A stretch of DNA of 64,000 nucleotides from CAZEYT01 sp964516295 (GCA_964516295.1 CAZEYT010000001.1:1-64000), one strand, 5' to 3'. Counted from the first letter of the stretch, positions 34,441-44,514 are shown. Made by a program: numbers and translations. The notes: a model not told the origin generated them from the letters alone.

Positions 34441-34702
34441 GAAAAGGAATCGCGCGCACGCTGCCGTCTGGTCGCCAAGCGCACCGCGGGTGGTTCTTTC
34501 GATCTCCGTTCATGAAGCACCGTCCCGAAAAAATCCAACGTCCCGGGCCGAATCGCGGCGACTTCGCGGAACCCTCCTGCGATCCCGAGCCGACGCAACG
34601 AGACACACGTTCGGAACAAAAAGCCGCATTTCGCCAGCCGGGAGCCGTCCGGCAGCGGGTGCAGGAAAACGAGCGGAATCAAGGTCGCACCAAGTAGCGG
34701 GG

Positions 34703-35302
34703 TCAGAACGCGAACCCTCCGCCAAGCACGACGCCCACGGCGTCCAGGCCGGTGTTGCGCTTGTCGGGTTCGGAGAGGTCGTTGTTGGAAAGGTGATGCC
34801 ACATACCGCCGAGCCAAATCGTCCACCGGTCGTTAACGGCATATCGCACACCTCCCGCCGCGAGGAGGAGGAAGGTGAAATCCTGACCCAAGCCGCGGTC
34901 GAGTTTGTCGGCTTCGTTGGCATCGGCCGCACCGAATCCGCCTCCACCGTTCGCGTAGATCGACCACCGCGATTCACCCAGCGGGACGATGACCCGCAAC
35001 TGGGGTCCGCCGCCAAGGTAGTAACTTTCCGGTCCGGACAGGATGGCCGAGGCGAAAAAGGTCGCGAGAAGTTGCACCCGAACGGGAATGCCTCCGACGC
35101 GGATCGACGAAAACGGTTCCCACGCGAGATTCAGCATCTGGGTGGAAAAATAGTAGTTGTTCGGATTGCGGAGACCGATCATCTGGGCCGTCTCAAGGGA
35201 AACTTCCCACCGGGTGGGTTTCTCCACCGCGGGCTCATCCGCAACCGGCCGGGCGGCGAGCGGCGAGGTCAAGATCGCGAGAAAAACAAGCGCCTTCTTC
35301 AT
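34703..35302 (-). CDS. PagL-like outer-membrane lipid A 3-O-deacylase
   Basis: The 199-aa product has a signal peptide (MKKALVFLAILTSPLAARPV) and about eight amphipathic beta strands. It ends with the PagL-type motif W-H-H-L-S-N-N-D-L-S-E-P-D, then L-G-G-G-F-A-F with a terminal aromatic. The His-Ser pair in H-L-S-N is the expected catalytic pair of PagL, which removes an acyl chain from lipid A. The assignment is moderate; other small barrels share parts of this pattern. It is divergent from tamB, with the starts overlapping. Confidence 0.7.
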   Translation of the reverse strand: MKKALVFLAILTSPLAARPVADEPAVEKPTRWEVSLETAQMIGLRNPNNYYFSTQMLNLAWEPFSSIRVGGIPVRVQLLATFFASAILSGPESYYLGGGPQLRVIVPLGESRWSIYANGGGGFGAADANEADKLDRGLGQDFTFLLLAAGGVRYAVNDRWTIWLGGMWHHLSNNDLSEPDKRNTGLDAVGVVLGGGFAF

Positions 35303-38300
35303 GTCACCCGTTCGCGCGACCCTTTCCGCCCGGACGGGTCGGGCGGGTGCAAGGTCCGTCGCTAAGTGGTGTTGCCGCGGCGCGATACCCCTGCCGCGTG
35401 CGCGAGTTGCGAACCCCAAGGTTCTGGAAACCGACTCCGCTCCCACTTCTAAAACCAAGCGACCCCGCCGTTGGCCACGGCGCGTGGGGATCGGTGTGCT
35501 CGTGGCGATTCTTTTGCTCGTGGTGTTTCATCGGCCGCTCGTGTTTGAAGGGACGCGCTACTTCGTTGTTCGGACGGCGCAACAGCAACACCTCGCCATC
35601 GATTACGAGATCGACGGAACGATCTTTTCATCGCTGTCCGTAAAAAATCTTCGTGCCCGGCCCACCGAGCCCGGTCCGGTTCAGCGGTTGGAGATCGGCT
35701 CGTTGGTGCTCGAATACAGCCTCTGGGATGCGCTCCGTGATGGTCTCCCCGCACTGCTCCGTGTGGTGGCTGTGCGCGATGTTTTTGTTGAGCTCACCCC
35801 GGCTGCACCGCTTCCGCCGGAGAAGACGAAAGCCCCGCAGGCTTTCAAGTTCCCGGCCGTCTTTCCCGCGCTTCTCGAGCTGGAAAACATCAACGTCCTC
35901 GTCCACGGACCACAAGGCGCGACGCGCATCGAAGCGCTTGATTTTTCTCTCTACCCGGAACGTCCCGGAAGGCTTCGTGTCGGTGTTCTGGATATTCCCG
36001 GAGTGCGGAGATGGGAAAATGTCACGGCTGTAACGACCTTTCACAACCGGCGCCTGGTCCTTGGCGATCTGATCCTCGGCGAAGAGATTCGGCTGCGTGA
36101 ATTCGTGCTCGATCTCTCGGAACTCGAAAAAGACCGCCTTGCAGCCGGCATGGAAGGACGCCTGTGGGACGCCCCGATCGACCTTGAAGTCACCGTCGCG
36201 GATCTGAACGCGAGAAACACGCTCGATGCAACGGTCGCGCTGGGACCGTTGGACATCAGGATGCTGGCCGCAGATTTTCAACAACCCGCTTCGGGCCTCC
36301 TCCAGCGCTTCGCGGTTTCTTTCCGCGGCGAGCCGGACCGACCGGAAACCTGGGATGCCACGGCCGCGATTGAGGCGTCGGGTCTGACCTTTTCCGGTCA
36401 GGAGATCGGGACGCTCGGCTTGCGGGTTCAAGCGATGGGTGGAGTCGGAGATGGCGAGATGGTTCTTGAGCGTTCGGATGACCAGCGCGCCACGGCGAGG
36501 TTGAATTTTTCTTTGCGCCAGGACCTCTCTTCGGCCGACCTCACCCTCGCCGCCAACCGCCTCGCATGGGAAGGACATTCCATCGAGACCCTCAATGGCA
36601 GCGTCCATGTCGCCAGTCGTCCGTCCGAGCGAGTGCCCGATGGTCTCTCGGCGCGAGTCTCCCTGTCCACCGGGGCGCTCACCGCGGCCGGCTACCATCT
36701 CGACTCCGCCTCGGCTCGCCTAGCGATGGAAGGAGTGGACCTTCGCGCGGAGGAAATTCTTCTGAGGCGCGGTCCCAACACGATCCGACTTCACGCAGCC
36801 TCGACCCTTCCGCGGCAGGGGGAAACATGGACAAGCCGACCGGTCGAGGCGGCATTCCAGATCGTTACACCGGATTTGCGGGCGCTGGCCGGACCCGATG
36901 CGGCCGTTCCGGTGAGGGGACGACTGGAAGCGCGGGGTCAGGTTTCGGGAGAAAATGGCGTCTTCAACGGAGCGCTCGCCGTCGATGCCGGAGATCTGGA
37001 GGCGGCGGGCGTGAATGTCCGGACCGTGGAATTTCAGGCCACTCTCGCCGACAACGAGGCGGCCCTTTCCCGGTTGAATATCACGTTCGACGACGCCAAT
37101 CAGATCCACGCCAGGGGGAAGTTCGGGTGGGATTCCGGCAAGGCTTATTCCGGCGAGGCAACGATCTCGCTCGACAACCTCTCGATCTTTCAAAAACTCG
37201 CCGGGCAACCGCTCGGGGGTAAACTGACCGGGTTTTGGCAGGGCGAAGGGCGGGTGGACGAGCGCCTTCACGCTGGATCGGTTATACTTGATCTCACCGA
37301 GGGCCGGTTGGGAGAACTTGATCAATGGAGCGCCCACCTCGGCGCGACTTACTCGGAGAATTTCATCGACGTCCGCGATCTGCATTTCGGCTCACCGCGG
37401 CTCGTCGACGCCGCGTTGTCCCTCTTTTGGAAAGAAAACCGGCTGCAGGTTTGGAATCTTCGGATTGGGCAGGGAGAGACCGAGCTGCTGACGGGGCAGG
37501 CGGATTTGCCATTGAACCTCGCAGCGCTTCCCGACGCGGCTGCAGCGATCCCGCCCGGAGCTCCCGTCTCCGCGGTGCTGAAGACCACCACAATCGACCT
37601 CGCCACCCTGGCGCGACGACTCGGGCAAAAGTCCCCACCCTCCACCGGTTCGGTTCGCGCCCAAATCGAAGTCGGCGGGACGTTGGAAACCTTGCACGCC
37701 CGAGCGTTGATCGAAGGGCGTCGCCTGCGCGCGACCGCGGCCGGGGACGCGCCGCCATCGGAGTTCACCGCCGACATTGCACTTCGAGACAGGAACCTCA
37801 CAGTGGATAGCACGCTCCAGAATCCTTGGATCGAACCGTTGGTTGTGCGCGGGAGCCTGCCCTTCGATGCCGTTCGCATGCTGGAGGAACGACGTACTCC
37901 TCCCGGGACGCCGTTGGATTTCGAGGTGCGGCTCCCGGCCTCATCGCTCGCCTTCCTGCCATCGATCGTTCCGCACGTGCGGCAGGTGCGCGGCACGGCC
38001 TCGGTCGATGTGGCGGTGCGTGGCACCATCGGGCGTCCCGAGCTGTCGGGTTCAGCCGGCGTAAATCTTACCACGCTGCGCTTCACCGAGGTGGCCCTGC
38101 CGCCGGTGGATGGGACAACGGTCCGTCTCGATTTCGCAGGCACCCGGATTGCCCTTCAGCGGGCGGAGGGCCGCATCGGCGGGGGAACATTTCACGCGCA
38201 GGGGGCTGTGGACCTTGCCGACTCCGAGAACCCCTCGATCGACCTCCGTCTTGGAGCCCGGCAGGCGCTGGTGCTTCAAAATGACAACCTTTCGGTGCGA

Positions 38301-39140
38301 ACGTTGGCGGATCTCCGCGTCCTCGGCCGACTGCGGTCGGCGGCTGTTACAGGAACGGTCTGGCTGACGCGCAGCCGGTTTTTTAGAAACATCGAGATCC
38401 TCCCGATCGGACTTCCCGGGCGACCCGCCCCGCAACCGCCCGGGGACCCGGTAGTGATCCGTCTGCCGGACCCTCCGCTGCGGGACTGGACGTTCGATCT
38501 TGCGCTGAGGACCGCGGATCCGTTTTTGGTGCGGAGCAATCTCGCCACCGGCCGCGTGGTGCTGGACCTGCGGTTGCTGGGGACCGGGTACGAACCGTGG
38601 TTGGACGGCACGGTCCATCTCGAGGAACTCACGGCCTCGCTGCCGTTCAGCCGCCTGCTCATCGAACACGGGCAGGTGTTTTTTTCGCGACGCGAGCCGT
38701 TTGTGCCGCGCCTTCAAATCCGCGGAACGTCGGTGATCCGCGACTACGATGTCTCGGTGCTGGTTACAGGCACAGCGAACCGCCCCGAGGCGGTTTTCAC
38801 CAGCAATCCGCCTCTCCCGCAAGCCGAGGTGGTGGCGTTGCTGGCGACGGGGATGACGACGAGCGAACTCACCCGCGATCCGAATGCGCTCGCCGGGCGC
38901 GCGGCGATCCTCGCGTTCCAGCAACTTTATCAGCGGCTCTTCCGAAGGAACCGGCCGCCGGAGAATGAAGATTCGTTTTTCCATCGAATCCAGTGGGATG
39001 TCGGAGCGGCCGATCCTCGAACGGGGCGTCAAGCAACCACGATCCGCCTGCCGTTGTCGGAGAATGTCGTCCTCACCGGAGGATTGGATGTCGGCGGCAA
39101 TTTTCAGGGACAGGTGCGCTATCTGGTGCGATTCCGATGA
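35301..39140 (+). CDS. tamB: TamB-like translocation/assembly protein (AsmA/DUF490 family)
   Basis: A very long protein (about 1279 aa) with a short cytoplasmic start, one inner-membrane helix (G-V-L-V-A-I-L-L-L-V-V-F) and a huge beta-rich periplasmic part. The C-terminal DUF490 domain ends with R-Q-A-T-T-I-R-L-P-L-S-E-N-V-V-L and a terminal V-R-F-R. TamB bridges the membranes and helps move lipids or outer-membrane proteins, working with an Omp85 partner, which is encoded next (ATGA overlap). The start is uncertain: ATG 35301 overlaps the divergent pagL-like start, and CTG 35424 is another option. Confidence 0.85.
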   Translation: MSPVRATLSARTGRAGARSVAKWCCRGAIPLPRARVANPKVLETDSAPTSKTKRPRRWPRRVGIGVLVAILLLVVFHRPLVFEGTRYFVVRTAQQQHLAIDYEIDGTIFSSLSVKNLRARPTEPGPVQRLEIGSLVLEYSLWDALRDGLPALLRVVAVRDVFVELTPAAPLPPEKTKAPQAFKFPAVFPALLELENINVLVHGPQGATRIEALDFSLYPERPGRLRVGVLDIPGVRRWENVTAVTTFHNRRLVLGDLILGEEIRLREFVLDLSELEKDRLAAGMEGRLWDAPIDLEVTVADLNARNTLDATVALGPLDIRMLAADFQQPASGLLQRFAVSFRGEPDRPETWDATAAIEASGLTFSGQEIGTLGLRVQAMGGVGDGEMVLERSDDQRATARLNFSLRQDLSSADLTLAANRLAWEGHSIETLNGSVHVASRPSERVPDGLSARVSLSTGALTAAGYHLDSASARLAMEGVDLRAEEILLRRGPNTIRLHAASTLPRQGETWTSRPVEAAFQIVTPDLRALAGPDAAVPVRGRLEARGQVSGENGVFNGALAVDAGDLEAAGVNVRTVEFQATLADNEAALSRLNITFDDANQIHARGKFGWDSGKAYSGEATISLDNLSIFQKLAGQPLGGKLTGFWQGEGRVDERLHAGSVILDLTEGRLGELDQWSAHLGATYSENFIDVRDLHFGSPRLVDAALSLFWKENRLQVWNLRIGQGETELLTGQADLPLNLAALPDAAAAIPPGAPVSAVLKTTTIDLATLARRLGQKSPPSTGSVRAQIEVGGTLETLHARALIEGRRLRATAAGDAPPSEFTADIALRDRNLTVDSTLQNPWIEPLVVRGSLPFDAVRMLEERRTPPGTPLDFEVRLPASSLAFLPSIVPHVRQVRGTASVDVAVRGTIGRPELSGSAGVNLTTLRFTEVALPPVDGTTVRLDFAGTRIALQRAEGRIGGGTFHAQGAVDLADSENPSIDLRLGARQALVLQNDNLSVRTLADLRVLGRLRSAAVTGTVWLTRSRFFRNIEILPIGLPGRPAPQPPGDPVVIRLPDPPLRDWTFDLALRTADPFLVRSNLATGRVVLDLRLLGTGYEPWLDGTVHLEELTASLPFSRLLIEHGQVFFSRREPFVPRLQIRGTSVIRDYDVSVLVTGTANRPEAVFTSNPPLPQAEVVALLATGMTTSELTRDPNALAGRAAILAFQQLYQRLFRRNRPPENEDSFFHRIQWDVGAADPRTGRQATTIRLPLSENVVLTGGLDVGGNFQGQVRYLVRFR

Positions 39141-41215
39141 AGCGGCTCTGCCTTTCTCTTCTCCTGGCCGGTGCCATGGCCGCGCAAACCGATGCCCCGC
39201 CCGCGCTGGATACGCCGTCTGCACCGGATGAGCTGCCATCGGTGGGCGCGGGGCCGGACGAGGTGAAAGGAACCCTCGATCTCGTTTTCTCGGGAGTCAG
39301 AGCCTTTCGCGAAACGCGTCTGCGGGAGGAGATCGCCTTCCAAATGGAGTCGATGGAGCGGTTCGGACTCGATGAGCCCGGTGCTTACGATGCCGCATTT
39401 TTTCTGGAGTCCTTCTACCGACGAAACGGTTACGCCGGGGCGGAGGTCGCGGGCGTGATCGAAGGCCCCTGGCGCCTGCGGCTGCGGGTGAACGAAGGAC
39501 CGCTTGTGACGGTAGGAAAAATCCGCTTCCGCGGCAATGCCGGCTACGATGACGCGACGTTGCGCGAGTATTTGCTCGGACCGATCCGCGAGGAGAATCC
39601 GCGACGGCGCCGAGATGGGGATCTGCCGTATTCGGCGGCTGGGATTGACGCGGGAGTGGATCTCGTTCGTCGGCTCTATGCCTCCGGCGGCTACCTTGAT
39701 GCAGAAGTGGATCCGCCGGAGATCTCGCGCCGAAATGGAGTCGCTGACGTGGTGCTGACCATCCGCGAGGGTCGGGCTTATCGTTTTGGGCGGATGAGGT
39801 TCGGGGGAGGCGGTGACCTTGCCGAAGCGGATCTGCGCGCGGTCGTCGCCGGGCAAACGGGCGGGGTTTACACGCCCGGTCGCCTCGACGCGGCGCGGCG
39901 GGCGGTCGAGGATCTGCTCGTACGGCGCGGACATTATCAGGCGACCGTGAGCGCCGACGCCGATCTGTCCGGCACCGTCGATGGCGCGGTACCGGTGGTC
40001 TTTTTGCTCGAGCCGGGACCGGTGTTTCGTTTCGACGGAGTCACCGTCTCCGGGACGTCGGGTGTGAAGCCGGAGTTTTTGAGAAACCGGCTTCGTCACC
40101 TCCAGGGAAAAACCTACAGTCCGGAGGCCGTCGAGCGGTCGTTTCGGGAACTCATCCAGACCGGACTTTTCCGGGATCTTCGTCTCGCGCCCGAGGCGGT
40201 GTCCGACAACGAGGTCCGGCTTGACGTGACAGTGGTCGAGGCCAAGCCGAAGGAATTTGCGGTCGGGATTGGGTATGCCACGTTCGAGGGTGGAATCGTG
40301 AGCGCAAGCTATCGCGATCTCAATTTTCTCCGCAGAGGTCGGCCGTTGCGACTGGAGGCGGAAGTGAACCAGCGCGGGATCGGCGGTGAAGTGCTTTACA
40401 CGGATCCGTGGTTGTTCGAGACGAATAATGAATTGCGCCTCCGTTTGTACGGTCTGAATGCGCGTCTGAAAGGTTACTCCAAAAACGAGTTCGGATTTCA
40501 GCCGACACTGACGCGCGCCGTGACGGAGCACTGGAAGGTATCGGCGTTCCTTTGGGCGCGACATGTCAGCGTGGTGGATGTGGAGATCGAGCCGACGAGT
40601 CTTGTCGGGAAGCAAAACTACTCGATCTTTGCACTCGGCCTCTCCCAGACGCTCGACTACCGCAACAATCCCGCGCTGCCGACCCGCGGGTTTGTTTTTT
40701 CGACGGCCGTCGATCTTGCGCCTGCCGGACTGGGTGGGGTGTCTTACATTCGGGGAACCGGACGGTTCTCCTATTACATCCCGATCACCCAACAAACGAC
40801 CTTGGCACTCGGAGTTTGTGCCGGGGTGATCGCCTCGCTGGGCTCCGAGGGATTGCCCGTGGATGAGCGGTTTTTCAATGGCGGCGCGACGACGGTGCGG
40901 AGTTTTTCGGAACTCGCGCTCGGACCGAAAGACCGTCAGGGCTATCCGCTCGGCGGCGGAGGATTCACGGTTTTCAATGCCGAACACACGTTCCCGATTC
41001 TCGGCGATCTGCACGGGGCGGTGTTCGTTGATGCCGGCAATGTGGCCGTCGAAGCACGGGAATTTGGCTTGGAGAACATGCGCTATGGAGTGGGAGCTGG
41101 GCTCCGGTATCACCTGCCGATTGGGGCGGTGCGGTTGGACTACGGATGGAATCCCTCGCCGCGTGCCGGAGAGGCCCAGGGCGCCTTCCACTTCGCGATC
41201 GGGGTTGCCTTTTAG
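39137..41215 (+). CDS. Omp85/BamA-TamA family outer-membrane protein
   Basis: The 692-aa protein (ATG 39137, overlapping the tamB stop) has a signal peptide (R-L-C-L-S-L-L-L-A-G-A-M-A-A) and about four POTRA-like repeats (residues about 40-390; for example G-K-I-R-F-R-G-N-A-G-Y-D). A 16-strand beta-barrel ends in H-F-A-I-G-V-A-F with a C-terminal Phe. V-D-E-R-F-F-N-G-G-A-T-T-V-R-S-F is the surface lid loop (V/I-R-G-F-like). Given the fused tamB neighbour this is probably the TamA partner rather than the essential BamA. Confidence 0.88.
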   Translation: MKRLCLSLLLAGAMAAQTDAPPALDTPSAPDELPSVGAGPDEVKGTLDLVFSGVRAFRETRLREEIAFQMESMERFGLDEPGAYDAAFFLESFYRRNGYAGAEVAGVIEGPWRLRLRVNEGPLVTVGKIRFRGNAGYDDATLREYLLGPIREENPRRRRDGDLPYSAAGIDAGVDLVRRLYASGGYLDAEVDPPEISRRNGVADVVLTIREGRAYRFGRMRFGGGGDLAEADLRAVVAGQTGGVYTPGRLDAARRAVEDLLVRRGHYQATVSADADLSGTVDGAVPVVFLLEPGPVFRFDGVTVSGTSGVKPEFLRNRLRHLQGKTYSPEAVERSFRELIQTGLFRDLRLAPEAVSDNEVRLDVTVVEAKPKEFAVGIGYATFEGGIVSASYRDLNFLRRGRPLRLEAEVNQRGIGGEVLYTDPWLFETNNELRLRLYGLNARLKGYSKNEFGFQPTLTRAVTEHWKVSAFLWARHVSVVDVEIEPTSLVGKQNYSIFALGLSQTLDYRNNPALPTRGFVFSTAVDLAPAGLGGVSYIRGTGRFSYYIPITQQTTLALGVCAGVIASLGSEGLPVDERFFNGGATTVRSFSELALGPKDRQGYPLGGGGFTVFNAEHTFPILGDLHGAVFVDAGNVAVEAREFGLENMRYGVGAGLRYHLPIGAVRLDYGWNPSPRAGEAQGAFHFAIGVAF

Positions 41216-41235
41216 AGCGTCAGGCGGTTTTGGCG

Positions 41236-41855
41236 TTAAGCGGCGGGGGACTCGCGGGTGTGGCGGCGAAAGATACGGCTGAGGTGGTGGCGGTCCACAA
41301 ACCCGGTGCTCTCGGCGATCTGCTCGAGACTTTCGTCGGTGTAGAGCAGGCGGCGGGCTGCTTCCTTCGTGCGAAGATGGGACACGTAGGCGGCCGGTTC
41401 GTGCCGAAGACGGAGAAAAAAATCCGTCGGAAGTGATCGGTCGAGTAACCACTTTGCCGGGCCAGCGTTGCGACCGAAAGATCCTGATCCAAGCGCGACG
41501 CCATCCACGGCTGAAGGGCGGCAAGGCGTGGCGAACGTTCCTGCCACGCCCGCCAGCGATTGCGCACGAAGCAGGTCCGGCAGCGATGGGGCCGTCTTCG
41601 AGATCCGAAGGTCGGCCATCCGGCGACGTGGGTCCGACCCTGAAACCGGGGTGGGACGAGAAAGAGGCGGTCGGGTCCCAGCGCGAAACGCCGCGGGCCA
41701 TCGACCAACGATGCGCCCGGGCTTTCGTTGCAATACAGCCGCCAGAACTCGCTGTGCAGGAAAAGGCCCTCCCAATCGCGTCCAATGCGTGTGTAAGCTT
41801 GCAGCAGCACGCGAACACGGACGCTGCCTGGCTCGATGGACACCGCTTCCGACAT
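41236..41855 (-). pseudogene. AraC-family transcriptional regulator with a frameshift in a T7 run
   Basis: Read from ATG 41853-41855, the frame gives an N-terminal cupin-like part and the first HTH of an AraC domain (D-L-S-V-A-T-L-A-R-Q-S-G-Y-S-T-D-H-F-R-R-I). At seven Ts (minus strand, 41416-41422) it then leaves the frame. Adding one base restores L-R-L-R-H-E-P-A-A-Y-V and a second HTH (L-E-Q-I-A-E-S-T-G-F-V-D-R-H-H-L-S-R-I-F). So the gene is frameshifted at a homopolymer: a real mutation, a sequencing error or slippage. It is divergent from mqnE. Confidence 0.7.
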
Positions 41856-41970
41856 CGGCTATGTCGGAAATCTGCACAGATCCCGTCGGAGCGCCCGCCG
41901 GAACAATGGACGTGCCCGGAATCCGGCTTGCGCCCGTAGAACGTATCCCGGAAGGTGATACACGATTATT

Positions 41971-43101
41971 ATGGGATGCCATCCAAAACTCCTTGAGCCG
42001 GCGCTGAGGCCTGTGGCCGAGAAGGTTCTTGCCGGCGAGCGAATTTCCGACGACGACGCGCTGGCTCTCTATGCGAGCCGCGATTTGAACGGCATCGGCA
42101 GCATCGCGAATGTCGTGCGCGAGCGCTTGAACGGGAATGTGGCGACTTACATTCACAACCGCTACATCAACTACTCGAACGTGTGCATTCTCTCGTGTCA
42201 GTTTTGTGCCTTCGGCGCGAAGAAGCGGGAGACGCATGCGTTCGAGCTGGCGATTCCCGAGATCGTCGCGAATGTCCGCGAGGGCTTGACGCAGGGAATT
42301 ACGGAAATCCATATGGTCGGCGGGCTGCATCCGACGCTGCCGGGGAGTTGGTATCTGGACTTGCTGCGGGAGTTGCGGGCGTTGGATGATAAACTGGTGA
42401 TCAAGGCCTTCACGGCGGTGGAAATCCGGCATTTGGCGGAGCGGGTTTTCAAAGTTTCGATTCGTGAAATGCTCGAAACGCTGCGGGCGCACGGACTCGG
42501 GGCGATCACCGGCGGCGGGGCGGAAATTTTCGATCCGGAGATCCGTGAGAAAATCTGCAAAGGCAAGGAAACCGCCGAGGAATGGGCGGAGGTCCATCGC
42601 ACGTGGCATCAAATGGGCGGGCGGAGCACGTGCACGATGCTTTACGGGCACATCGAGACGGCGGCGCATCGAGTGGATCACATGCGGCGGCTGAGGGAGC
42701 TTCAGGATGAGACAGGTGGCTTCACGGGATTCATTCCCTTTGCGTTTGAGCCCGATGGCGCGCGGCCGGTGTTGAAAGGCATCCCGCATGCGACGGCCTT
42801 CGAAGAACTCCGCAACCTCGCCGTGAGCCGCATTTATCTCGACAACATCCCGCACATCACCGGCTACTGGGTGAGCCTGGGACTGCCCACCGCGCAGCTG
42901 TCACTGGCTTATGGTGTGGATGACCTCCACGGGACGATCAAAGAAGAAAAAATCTTTCACATGGCCGGTGCAAAGACGCCGCAGGAACAAACGGTGGCCA
43001 GGATGGAAAAGGCGATCCGGGAAGCCGGACGGGTGCCGATGCAGCGCGACAGTTATTATCAGAAAATCGGCCCCGCCGAGCGGGTGCCGGTCGCCGCGTG
43101 A
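41971..43101 (+). CDS. mqnE: Aminodeoxyfutalosine synthase (radical SAM)
   Basis: MqnE joins the enolpyruvyl-benzoate made by MqnA to an adenosyl group in the futalosine menaquinone pathway. The 376-aa enzyme has the radical SAM cluster C-I-L-S-C-Q-F-C-A-F (three Cys), then V-G-G-L-H-P-T-L-P, K-A-F-T-A-V-E-I and T-G-G-G-A-E-I-F. The last three blocks are characteristic of MqnE rather than MqnC. The TGA overlaps the mqnA ATG. No other menaquinone genes are visible here. Confidence 0.92.
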   Translation: MGCHPKLLEPALRPVAEKVLAGERISDDDALALYASRDLNGIGSIANVVRERLNGNVATYIHNRYINYSNVCILSCQFCAFGAKKRETHAFELAIPEIVANVREGLTQGITEIHMVGGLHPTLPGSWYLDLLRELRALDDKLVIKAFTAVEIRHLAERVFKVSIREMLETLRAHGLGAITGGGAEIFDPEIREKICKGKETAEEWAEVHRTWHQMGGRSTCTMLYGHIETAAHRVDHMRRLRELQDETGGFTGFIPFAFEPDGARPVLKGIPHATAFEELRNLAVSRIYLDNIPHITGYWVSLGLPTAQLSLAYGVDDLHGTIKEEKIFHMAGAKTPQEQTVARMEKAIREAGRVPMQRDSYYQKIGPAERVPVAA

Positions 43102-43877
43102 TGAGCGGGCTCTTTCCCGCCGGGACACGCATCGGGTGCGTGCCGTATTTGAATGCCAAGCCGCTGGTTTTCGGGATCGAAGATCGAGTGGTCTTCGATG
43201 TGCCGTCCGTGCTGGCCGAGAGATTCGGGGCCGGGGAGTTCGATGTCGCGCTGCTCCCGGTTTTCAAGGTCCTGGAAATGACTCAGCCGCTGGCGGTGGA
43301 CGGTCTCTCGATCTCCGCGTTCGGACCGGTGCGGAGTGTGATCGTGGCGCATCGTCGGCCGCTCTCGGAAACGCCGCGCATTTGTTTGGACACCGCGTCC
43401 CGATCGTCGTCGAACCTCCTCCGCGTCCTCCTCCGGGGGTATTTTCAACTGTCCCCGGAACTCGTCGAAACATCCGACGATCCGGACGTGGCACGCCTCA
43501 TCATCGGGGACCCCGCGCTGGATTTTCAGCGGGAGGCCCGAGGCGGGTGGGGGATCACCGATCTCGCGGCGGCGTGGAGAGACTGGACCGGACAGCCCTT
43601 TGTTTTTGCGGTTTGGGCGATCCGGGCGGACTGCGAGGGAGCGGCACGGATCGCCGCGGCGCTCACGAGCGTCGCCGAGCGGGGACTCTCGGCCCGGCGG
43701 GAGATTTCCGCGAGGGAAAACGATCCCGAGGCCGCTTGGATTTACCTGACGCAGAACATCCGCCACGACCTCCCGCCCGAGGCAAAAGCCGGGCTGGATC
43801 GCTTTGCGGAAGAGTGCACCGCCGCCGGATTGCTGCGGAAGCGGGAGTCCACGATTCGATGGATCGGTCCATCCTGA
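43101..43877 (+). CDS. mqnA: Chorismate dehydratase (futalosine pathway)
   Basis: MqnA removes water from chorismate to give 3-enolpyruvyl-benzoate, the first futalosine-pathway step. The 258-aa protein has the periplasmic-binding-like fold with R-I-G-C-V-P-Y-L-N-A-K-P-L near the start, then F-D-V-A-L-L-P-V-F, L-D-T-A-S-R-S-S-S-N-L and I-I-G-D-P-A-L. ATG 43101-43103 overlaps the mqnE stop (TGATG), so the two enzymes are translated together. Confidence 0.93.
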   Translation: MSGLFPAGTRIGCVPYLNAKPLVFGIEDRVVFDVPSVLAERFGAGEFDVALLPVFKVLEMTQPLAVDGLSISAFGPVRSVIVAHRRPLSETPRICLDTASRSSSNLLRVLLRGYFQLSPELVETSDDPDVARLIIGDPALDFQREARGGWGITDLAAAWRDWTGQPFVFAVWAIRADCEGAARIAAALTSVAERGLSARREISARENDPEAAWIYLTQNIRHDLPPEAKAGLDRFAEECTAAGLLRKRESTIRWIGPS

Positions 43878-43896
43878 GGCATCCGGACGGGGAGCC

Positions 43897-44514
43897 ATGG
43901 CCGTAACCCGCACCATGAAGGAGGAACAGGCTTTTCCGGAGCGGACCGGGGCAATGATTTTGCCCGGGGTCACGCTGTTCCCGCATGCTCTCCTCCCGCT
44001 GCACATTTTTGAACCGCGGTATCGTCGCATGCTCGCGGCGGCTTTGGACGGAGCGAGGATGTTCGCCATCGCTCACACGGATGAGAATGGCGGCTTGGCT
44101 CCGATCGGCGGCCTCGGTGTGGTTCGCGCCTGTGTCGCCAATGAGGACGGAACCTCGAATCTCATCCTCCAAGGCGTGGCGCGGGTGATGATCACGAATC
44201 TGAAAATGCGGCCGTTTCCGAGTGTCGAAATCGAGGTGATTGCGGACAAGGGGACCGGCGCGGAGAATCTCGATGAGCTTCGCTCCGACATTACCGAGGC
44301 CTGCCGTCAAATGCGCCATGTCGGCATCGAGACGCCCCGCGGATTTGACGAATACCTCGCTCAGATCACCGAGCCGGGTCCATTTTCCGATGCCGTCGCC
44401 GCGGCCTTCGTGGCGGACGGCGTCGAGCGCCGCGGCCTGCTGGAAGAGTCGGATGTCTCGGTGCGGATGTCCCGGCTGCTCCGCTGTTTGCTGAGACAAC
44501 TTCAGACGCCCTGA
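43897..44514 (+). CDS. LON substrate-binding domain protein (peptidase S16-like N-terminal domain)
   Basis: A 205-aa stand-alone LON N-domain. It has L-P-G-V-T-L-F-P-H-A-L-L-P-L-H-I-F-E-P-R-Y-R-R-M, typical of PF02190, followed by I-G-G-L-G-V-V-R-A-C and a helical second half. The ATG at 43897 has GGGGAG just upstream. No ATPase or protease domain is present. Such proteins are widespread, with poorly known function. It follows mqnA by 19 nt. Confidence 0.88.
   Translation: MAVTRTMKEEQAFPERTGAMILPGVTLFPHALLPLHIFEPRYRRMLAAALDGARMFAIAHTDENGGLAPIGGLGVVRACVANEDGTSNLILQGVARVMITNLKMRPFPSVEIEVIADKGTGAENLDELRSDITEACRQMRHVGIETPRGFDEYLAQITEPGPFSDAVAAAFVADGVERRGLLEESDVSVRMSRLLRCLLRQLQTP

Noticed and set aside
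34512..34697. A 61-aa plus-strand frame in the gap before the PagL-like gene
   Set aside because: It is hydrophilic and plausible in style, but no SD or family support is seen and a minus-strand frame overlaps it.
39119..41818. An 899-codon minus-strand open frame across the Omp85 gene
   Set aside because: It is a shadow of the well-supported plus-strand beta-barrel gene and shows no domain pattern.
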